Shown one piece after another: positions 58,090 to 64,000 of a stretch of DNA of 64,000 nucleotides. Every line of letters starts with the position of its first letter. The first letter of the stretch is position 1. This stretch comes from Scheffersomyces stipitis CBS 6054 (taxonomy: Eukaryota; Ascomycota; Pichiomycetes; Serinales; Debaryomycetaceae), in the NCBI RefSeq assembly GCF_000209165.1, contig NC_009043.1:682001-746000 (forward strand), given 5' to 3'. The translations under genes and the position numbers were made by a program. Below the pieces are notes generated by a model. It saw only the letters and a program-made list of their open reading frames with translations. It had not been told where the DNA came from and ran no database searches.

Positions 58090-59877
58090 ATGACTTCCTT
58101 CCTCGACCTAGACGATGATATCTTGGTCTGTATACTTCCTCAATTCTTATCCCCTCACGATATTTTCAATGTCTCAATATTGAATAAATCAATATATAAT
58201 TTGAACTACAACTCGTCGCTTTCATCCAAGCTTTTCCAACAATTGTACAACAAGATCTTCACCAACAATGACAACAACTTCAAACTCTCGTATAGTGACA
58301 AGCTCAATTGGAAACAATTGTTCCAGTTGCGCTGCTCGCTGAAACAGCAAGTCTATACTTGGGGATCATCGCAGTTTGGTAGATTAGGATACCTTGTAGA
58401 TAAGATTGACCAGAACCATGTAACTTCAAGAAGTCTCGGATTCCGAGGTGTCCATACCCCGACTGCTATACCACAATCCGCAGGTCACATTGTCACTGAT
58501 ATTGTTGCCAGTGGATTTCAGTTCATTGTGCTTTCGTCTAGAAGCCAATTGGTTACCACGGGATTCTCCGATGCACCTGCAATTCTGCGCGAGTCAACTC
58601 CAGGTCCCATAGGAAGCAAAGATTACCAGGGGAATTTGATGGCGCTGAATCTGGCTGCTGTTCCCTTCACAGAAGTCGTGGGCTCTCGTAGAAGTATCAG
58701 AAGACCTGGCGTCATGCCAATGCCGGCCAATCGTTATGACCATGATGTCATAGAGACTCAGCCGGCCAGAACCCCAAGGGATACACCCATGAATCCAAAT
58801 TTGACAAGACCACCAGATCAATTGACATTTCCGCCTGAATTGGGCTACAATAACGAAGATAATGAGACATCTAAAAAGATTGTTGATTCTAATTTTTTGA
58901 CGACTATAACTTTCCCTAATTACGAGCCCGACGCCTATCCCATTTCGATTTCCTGTGGAAGACAGCACTACATAGTTCTCGATAGCCACAACAGAATAGC
59001 TTCATGGGATACAGGGTGTAGGTCCAATGCAGCAGTCTTGCTTCGGTTCCCAGGCATTGATCCGAGTTTGCCCATATTGAAGATCTGCGCTGGTTGGAAT
59101 CTTTCCTGTTGCTACATCTACGACGTTGGTTTGGTGATGTGGTATACTCGTAATGCGATAACGAAAGAACAGTATGAGGCTGGTGATCGCAATGTAGATG
59201 CACACTATGTAGTGATTCCGTACACCAAGCGGGATGTCGTAGACTTCACAGTGGGCTCGGACTTTGTGCTCTTTATCAAGAAATCAGATGGGAAATTGTA
59301 CAAGTTTGGTATGAATGCGCAAGAACTAGCTACAAGAGATAGGCAAATTGGAGTCAGACCAGACGAGACACAAGAGGCAATAGAACCTGTCCCCAGCTTT
59401 AACAACTGGCTAGCCCGGACCAATTTGCAGAACGGCTCCTCAGCGGAGTTTACTCGCCTCAATTGCTGCTATACGAATTTTGTGGTATTCACCAACGACG
59501 ACGACGTGCTTATTGGTGGTCGTAGCCATCTCGAAGATAGCTCGGAGGAATCGGAGAGCCCTCCGAAAATTATTCCCGAGCTCCAGAAACAGAACATCAA
59601 ATCAGTCGAAATCGGCGACTACCATTTCCTAGCACTAACTACAGATGGCAATATACTTAGCTGGGGCCTAGAGTCCAGCAATTGTGGCTGTTTAGGATTG
59701 GGCGCCAAAGAGGAGTTTGTCCAGAATAACGGTCCCAGTGTTGTCAAAGACTTGGGCCCCAATAAGGGCATGGAAGTGTTGGTACCTACCCGTGTCAAGA
59801 ATCCACCAATTCCGGGCAAGTGGGTCTCTATTGCAGCCAGTGGCTGGCACTCTGCCGGAGTTTATGTTGCAGAGTAA
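58090..59877 (+). CDS. SAF1: F-box protein with RCC1-type repeats
   Basis: 595 residues (S. cerevisiae Saf1 has 637). The F-box is at the very N-terminus, about 3-40: FLDLDDDILVCILPQFLSPH followed by DIFNVSILNKSIYNL. RCC1-like beta-propeller blades follow, each with a W-G or G-H-x-x-x-L pattern: VYTWGSSQFGRLGYL (about 94-108), ISCGRQHYIVLDS (about 294-306), IGDYHFLALTTDGNILSWGL (about 508-527) and ASGWHSAGVYV at the end. The order F-box then RCC1 repeats is that of Saf1, the SCF adaptor that marks adenine deaminase Aah1 for proteasomal destruction when cells enter quiescence. Between the first blades is a 150-residue polar insertion (about 190-275). The call rests on this rare domain order. 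Confidence 0.82.
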   Translation: MTSFLDLDDDILVCILPQFLSPHDIFNVSILNKSIYNLNYNSSLSSKLFQQLYNKIFTNNDNNFKLSYSDKLNWKQLFQLRCSLKQQVYTWGSSQFGRLGYLVDKIDQNHVTSRSLGFRGVHTPTAIPQSAGHIVTDIVASGFQFIVLSSRSQLVTTGFSDAPAILRESTPGPIGSKDYQGNLMALNLAAVPFTEVVGSRRSIRRPGVMPMPANRYDHDVIETQPARTPRDTPMNPNLTRPPDQLTFPPELGYNNEDNETSKKIVDSNFLTTITFPNYEPDAYPISISCGRQHYIVLDSHNRIASWDTGCRSNAAVLLRFPGIDPSLPILKICAGWNLSCCYIYDVGLVMWYTRNAITKEQYEAGDRNVDAHYVVIPYTKRDVVDFTVGSDFVLFIKKSDGKLYKFGMNAQELATRDRQIGVRPDETQEAIEPVPSFNNWLARTNLQNGSSAEFTRLNCCYTNFVVFTNDDDVLIGGRSHLEDSSEESESPPKIIPELQKQNIKSVEIGDYHFLALTTDGNILSWGLESSNCGCLGLGAKEEFVQNNGPSVVKDLGPNKGMEVLVPTRVKNPPIPGKWVSIAASGWHSAGVYVAE

Positions 59878-60827
59878 GGAGAAATATATAGGCTCAGCGT
59901 GCATTGGGGCAAATATAATAGACGGTCGTGAAGGCTGAGTAATTATATAATATATTTAGTTAAATTTAGCCAGATTATATAAAGAAATATATAAGTAGTC
60001 TATAGAAGACGAGCGAAGAGCTTGAAGATCAGAGCAAATAATTGATTTACACTGTACAAAATACCGAAACACAAACAACTACTCTTGAGCACAGGCTAGG
60101 CAGTTGCTATATACATTAATTATATACGAGGATACAACCCTGAACTGCACCGTATAAGCATTTATACGATGTATACAGAGAGTATCTAATTTTAAGCGAT
60201 AGAGTCACTTCTTTGCCCTGCGCTACCACCTCGTTCACACCAGATCCAGGCAGAAAAAACAAAAAACTGGATACAGAAAATTTGAACGGCGTTAATGAAA
60301 ACAACTTCTTTTCGCCAGTCTAAACTCAACACATCGTCGTCTTCCACGAGCTTGCAAGCGCATTCAAGTCGTTGTTGTTCGAAATTTGTCACGTGTAAGC
60401 CCGTTAGTTACTCGTTCTGAAGGAGAGCTTCCCCTAGTGAATCTTGAATCATCGTCAGAAGGCCTCCATCCAACTCAACTGTTCATTTAATTGAAAGACC
60501 AGCGCTGGGAATATCAATCATCTTCAATTCTGAACGTAATCTCAGTAGCAGTACATTCCACATTCAAGCTTGCAGTAGTTATTGTTTGTTTGTTGCGATA
60601 AGAGTCATCCCTTTTTTGATACAGCTGGATCATAGTTCTAGACTCAAACTGCCAGAACCAGATTTGAATTCGTTTCAATTATACTTTAATATTTAACGAC
60701 TACATTCTGCTTCTATCATTATCAACGAACTCATTAATCGTTGAAACACACTTGTTTTTCTTGAATTGATTATTAAACTGCAGACTAATTCTGAAGTATC
60801 TGTCGTGTTCGTAAATCGTAATTGCAT
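59878..60827. other. Intergenic region between SAF1 and ORM2
   Basis: 950 bp. The first 250 bp are very AT-rich with TATATA runs and likely hold the SAF1 3' end. A CACGTG box (60390-60395) lies about 430 bp before the ORM2 start. No gene is supported. Confidence 0.5.
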
Positions 60828-61526
60828 ATGTCTGTCTCATCTGAAAACGACCATTTGTCGCCGCTCGACCTCAGTCCTAGACAGAGACCCCATTCCAACA
60901 GCATCAATAGCATTGGATCTCCGGGTCGCAATAGAAGCAACTCAGGTACCTTTAGCTCGGGTCATATAAATAACAGCATTCCGCTTACTCCGACAGGGTC
61001 GCATCATCAACACACCGTTAATACCAGACCCAGACGGTCGTCCTCCATCATTCAGCACTTGGAGCCAGACACTTTGGACACGAAAATCGACCAGGCACTT
61101 AATCCCAATGTCAATGCGAACTGGGTGCACCAAAAAGGTGCTTGGATCATCCACATCGTTCTCATTGTGTTTTTGAAGTTGTTCTTCAACTTCATCACCG
61201 TATTGGACAACGACTGGAGATGGACTTTGACCAACTTGACGTACAACATCGGTTCGTATATTATGTTTCATCAAGTTAAAGGGACTCCGTTTGAGTTCAA
61301 CTCGGGAGCTTACGATAACTTGACTATGTGGGAACAAATAGACAATGGAGACCAGTACACGCCAACGAAGAAATTCTTGATGTCGGTGCCTATTGGTCTC
61401 TTTTTGATCAGTACCCACTACTCAAACTACAACTTGAACTTATTTGTATTGAACGGAGTCAGCTGTCTCTGTGTGGTGGTTCCCAAGTTGGCCATTGCCC
61501 ATAGATTGAGAGTGACGTTGTACTAG
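60828..61526 (+). CDS. ORM2: ORMDL-family regulator of serine palmitoyltransferase
   Basis: 232 residues from the ATG at 60828 (yeast Orm1/Orm2 have 222/216). Residues 1-80 are Ser/Pro/His-rich and contain RPRRSSSI at about 65-72, the basic-plus-serine site phosphorylated by Ypk1 in S. cerevisiae Orm proteins. Then NANWVHQKGAWIIHIVLIVF starts the conserved ORMDL domain, with four membrane spans over about 103-225 and the family stretch WEQIDNGDQYTPTKKFL at about 167-183. Orm proteins sit in the ER in a complex with Lcb1-Lcb2 and hold sphingolipid synthesis down until phosphorylated. Only one of the Orm1/Orm2 pair is present here; many CTG-clade yeasts have one, so the number in the symbol is arbitrary. 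SHM2, the next gene, consumes serine, the substrate Orm proteins help ration. Confidence 0.93.
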   Translation: MSVSSENDHLSPLDLSPRQRPHSNSINSIGSPGRNRSNSGTFSSGHINNSIPLTPTGSHHQHTVNTRPRRSSSIIQHLEPDTLDTKIDQALNPNVNANWVHQKGAWIIHIVLIVFLKLFFNFITVLDNDWRWTLTNLTYNIGSYIMFHQVKGTPFEFNSGAYDNLTMWEQIDNGDQYTPTKKFLMSVPIGLFLISTHYSNYNLNLFVLNGVSCLCVVVPKLAIAHRLRVTLY

Positions 61527-62345
61527 TCCAAGGGCAAGCGAAGATTTGAGTACCGTTTGTTTTACTGTTTTACTCTGCGGAGGACTTTCTAATACATCCA
61601 TATATATTTGAAGAGGCTACCGGCTTATGATTCGAGATTATACATTAATATACATAAAAGAGAGAGAATGTAGATATTGTAGAGATAACTACAGAATTCA
61701 GTGGATTATTTGTAAAACCTATAGGAGATGCCATGTAAGAGCTTTCTGGATTAGCGTTACCGTGCAGCTTATAGGCTCTACACAAAAGCTTATACAAATT
61801 AATCGTCGGAGTGTCTCTGGTCCGACTAATTCTGCCTGATTCAATCAGCCGAGTCAGCAGTACAGACATGGGTACTACGTCTAGCTTTGACTCTGTGCGA
61901 TAAAGATAGAGATGGAGAGAATGCATAGAGACGGTTGGCAGAAAACAGTTAAGAAAATAGAAGAATAACCAAATATATAGAGAGAAACTTGAGTAGGATT
62001 ATGAGAAATTTCTGAAGAATTGTTGTAATCTCATGAACAAGTAAATACCTATATAGACAGTTCATTATGGCAGAGAAGACCACTTTATTTGTCCTTTTTA
62101 TGGCATTTTTCAAATCAGCTTGGTGCTCCACTAATAGGTTCCATAATTCCCCATACTATGCGCATTTTTTTTTTGACTCCGGCCCGTATTGCAATTAAAT
62201 CTTTTTCCCCATCCCGTTGACTCAAGCGCATCGTGTTGTATAAAAGGGAGAGAATGTCGAGGTGGATTTTTCACTTTTCGCAGAGCCTTTGCTTGACAAT
62301 CTGAAACCCACCAGTTCAATTCCTCCCCGAAATCTCTCTCCCGCA
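61527..62345. promoter_or_regulatory. SHM2 promoter region
   Basis: 819 bp. The ORM2 3' end is AT-rich. A TATAAAA box lies at about 62239-62245, roughly 100 bp before the SHM2 start. TGACTC boxes lie at 62174 and 62218. A 16-codon upstream frame (62254-62304) begins only 15 bp after the TATA box, probably before the transcription start. Confidence 0.6.
62174..62224. promoter_or_regulatory. Two TGACTC boxes (Gcn4/Bas1-type) before SHM2
   Basis: TGACTC at 62174-62179 and TGACTCA at 62218-62224, 15-66 bp upstream of the TATA box. TGASTCA is the Gcn4 site and TGACTC the Bas1 core. In S. cerevisiae, SHM2 responds to Bas1-Bas2 with the purine pathway, so conserved control is a reasonable inference. 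Confidence 0.6.
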
Positions 62346-63758
62346 ATGCCTTACGCCCTCTCTGAATCGCACAAGCAATTGGTCTCGGGCCATTTAGCCG
62401 AAACCGACCCGGAAGTCGACCAAATCATCAAGGATGAAATCGACAGACAAAGACACTCCATCGTGCTCATTGCTTCTGAAAACTTCACCACCACCGCCGT
62501 TTTCGACGCCTTGGGAACGCCCATGTGTAACAAGTACTCCGAAGGTTACCCTGGTGCCAGATACTACGGTGGTAACGAACACATCGACAGAATCGAGCTC
62601 TTGTGTCAGGAAAGAGCCTTGAAGGCCTTCAACGTCACTGCTGACAAGTGGGGTGTCAATGTTCAGACCCTTTCTGGTTCTCCAGCCAACTTGCAAGTCT
62701 ACCAGGCTATCATGAAGCCCCACGAAAGATTGATGGGTTTGGACTTGCCTCACGGTGGTCATTTGTCCCACGGCTACCAAACCGACTCCAGAAAGATCTC
62801 GGCTGTTTCTACTTATTTTGAAACCATGCCATACAGAGTTGATTTGGCAACTGGTTTGATCGACTACGACATGTTGGAAAAGACTGCTGTCTTGTTCAGA
62901 CCAAAGGTTTTGGTTGCTGGTACATCTGCTTACTGTAGATTGATAGACTACAAGAGAATGAGAGAAATCGCCGACAAGGTCGGTGCCTACCTTGTTGTCG
63001 ACATGGCCCACATCTCTGGTTTGGTCGCTGCTGGAGTAATTCCATCTCCTTTCGAATATGCTGACATCGTCACCACCACCACCCACAAGTCGTTGAGAGG
63101 CCCAAGAGGTGCCATGATCTTCTTCAGAAGAGGTGTCAGATCTGTCAACCCTAAGACTGGTCAAGAAATCTTGTACGACTTGGAAAACCCAATCAACTTC
63201 TCGGTTTTCCCTGGCCACCAAGGTGGTCCACACAACCACACCATCACTGCTTTAGCTACTGCCTTGAAGCAAGCTGCTACTCCTGAGTTCAGAGAGTACC
63301 AGGAACAGGTATTGAAGAACGCCAAGGTGTTGGAAACTGAATTCCTTGCTAAGGGATACCAGTTGGTTTCCCACGGTACCGACTCGCACATGGTGTTGGT
63401 TTCCTTGAAGGATAAGAACATCGACGGTGCCAGAGTTGAAACCGTCTGTGAAAAGATCAACATTGCCTTGAACAAGAACTCCATTCCAGGCGACAAATCT
63501 GCCTTAGTTCCAGGTGGTGTAAGAATCGGTGCTCCTGCCATGACCACCAGAGGCTTGGGTGAAGAAGACTTCAAGAAGATCGTCACCTACATTGACTTTG
63601 CCGTCAACTACGCCAAGGAGCTTCAAGCTTCGTTGCCAAAGGAAGCCAACAAATTGAAGGACTTCAAGAGCGCCGTGTTGAACGGTGACGACGAAAAGTT
63701 GAAGGCTGTAAAGGCCGAAATCTCGCAATGGGCTGGCGAATTCCCATTGTCTGTTTAA
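62346..63758 (+). CDS. SHM2: Cytosolic serine hydroxymethyltransferase
   Basis: 470 residues from the ATG at 62346; S. cerevisiae Shm2 has 469. There is no presequence, so this is the cytosolic isozyme. The PLP-binding motif [15 protein letters not shown] places the Schiff-base lysine at residue 248. Other family landmarks are [16 protein letters not shown] near the N-terminus, [20 protein letters not shown], and [13 protein letters not shown] carrying the PLP-ring Asp. The enzyme converts serine and tetrahydrofolate to glycine and 5,10-methylene-tetrahydrofolate, feeding purine, thymidylate and methionine synthesis. I found no CTG codon in the gene, and leucine is nearly always TTG, the mark of high expression in CTG-clade yeasts. 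An in-frame GTG at 62262 extends the frame upstream but is not a likely start. Two TGACTC boxes and a TATA box precede it. Confidence 0.97.
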   Translation: MPYALSESHKQLVSGHLAETDPEVDQIIKDEIDRQRHSIVLIASENFTTTAVFDALGTPMCNKYSEGYPGARYYGGNEHIDRIELLCQERALKAFNVTADKWGVNVQTLSGSPANLQVYQAIMKPHERLMGLDLPHGGHLSHGYQTDSRKISAVSTYFETMPYRVDLATGLIDYDMLEKTAVLFRPKVLVAGTSAYCRLIDYKRMREIADKVGAYLVVDMAHISGLVAAGVIPSPFEYADIVTTTTHKSLRGPRGAMIFFRRGVRSVNPKTGQEILYDLENPINFSVFPGHQGGPHNHTITALATALKQAATPEFREYQEQVLKNAKVLETEFLAKGYQLVSHGTDSHMVLVSLKDKNIDGARVETVCEKINIALNKNSIPGDKSALVPGGVRIGAPAMTTRGLGEEDFKKIVTYIDFAVNYAKELQASLPKEANKLKDFKSAVLNGDDEKLKAVKAEISQWAGEFPLSV

Positions 63759-64000
63759 GTTTTTAACAAACGACCCAATTATGATAAAATCACGTATAAA
63801 TTTCTTGAAAAAATGACTACGAAACTTGTATAGCTTCATTTCTATGTTATGGCTTATGGCAAGCAAAACATTCCATACTACTTGAATTCAACATTCTTAA
63901 TGAACTTGATGTAGTTTTTATGACTATGGTATTCAACATCTACATATACATACATAATATTAATTCTACTTATACATATACTAATTACTGCAGAACGTGA

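Noticed and set aside
62254..62304. 16-codon upstream frame before SHM2
   Set aside because: It starts only about 15 bp after the TATA box, probably before the transcription start, so is unlikely to be in the mRNA.
62394..63239. 281-codon minus-strand frame opposite SHM2
   Set aside because: Antisense shadow arising from strongly biased codon use in a highly expressed gene.

Overview
This 64 kb window is a nuclear chromosome segment of a budding yeast, most likely a CTG-clade species close to Scheffersomyces (Pichia) stipitis. The visible evidence is as follows. Most genes are intronless and recognisable by family as yeast orthologues. The one clearly spliced gene uses perfect TACTAAC branch points. 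Leucine is written mainly as TTG, and CTG is nearly or wholly absent from the most conserved genes (I found none in the 470-codon serine hydroxymethyltransferase gene). An RBF1-type Gln-rich transcription factor, best known from Candida albicans, is present. The species name is an inference. If the clade is right, CTG codons should be read as serine.

Layout, left to right. The window opens inside the 3' half of the mitochondrial leucyl-tRNA synthetase gene NAM2 (1-885), which faces the group I intron splicing factor gene CCM1 (1021-3348, minus). CCM1 shares a divergent promoter with CMR2, a 1582-residue DIP2-type double adenylate-forming protein (3816-8564). An FxFG nucleoporin resembling NUP1 (9255-12788) carries eight 42-bp tandem repeats. 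Next come a Sec14-like (CSR1-type) lipid-transfer protein with a Gln-rich prion-like N-terminus (13826-16048) and the PHD-finger gene CTI6 (17361-18710). A same-strand run follows on the minus strand: VPS45, STE23 and RAV2 (18830-26286).

The middle holds RBF1 (27270-28625), the alanyl-tRNA synthetase gene ALA1 with two in-frame AUGs (29452-32343), a molybdopterin-binding-fold protein (32544-33512, minus), the phosphatase gene PPZ1 (35638-37512) and an SNQ2-type PDR transporter (38015-42481, minus).

The right third is looser. It has a 3.3 kb gene-poor stretch, a Pho85-type cyclin (45829-47631, minus), another 2.4 kb gap, an unrecognised multispanning membrane protein (50064-51437), the inner-nuclear-membrane gene SRC1/HEH1 with two introns (51977-54601), a VAN1/ANP1/MNN9-family mannosyltransferase (54825-55991, minus), a 2.1 kb gap, the F-box/RCC1 gene SAF1 (58090-59877), ORM2 (60828-61526) and the cytosolic serine hydroxymethyltransferase gene SHM2 (62346-63758). 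I saw no tRNA, rRNA, CRISPR array or intact transposon.

The most striking observation is in SRC1. The reading frame that appears to stop at 53990 is continued, across a 113-bp intron with a perfect TACTAAC box, into a downstream frame encoding the second membrane span and the C-terminal domain of the family. The intron's 5' end carries two overlapping splice donors, GTAAGG and GCAAGT, offset by 5 nt. One gives the full-length protein and the other a frame-shifted short one. This mirrors the alternative splicing known for S. cerevisiae SRC1. Other themes are dual-compartment start sites (ALA1, possibly the MoCF-fold protein and STE23), two group I intron splicing factors side by side, and CACGTG boxes in front of two vacuole-related genes.
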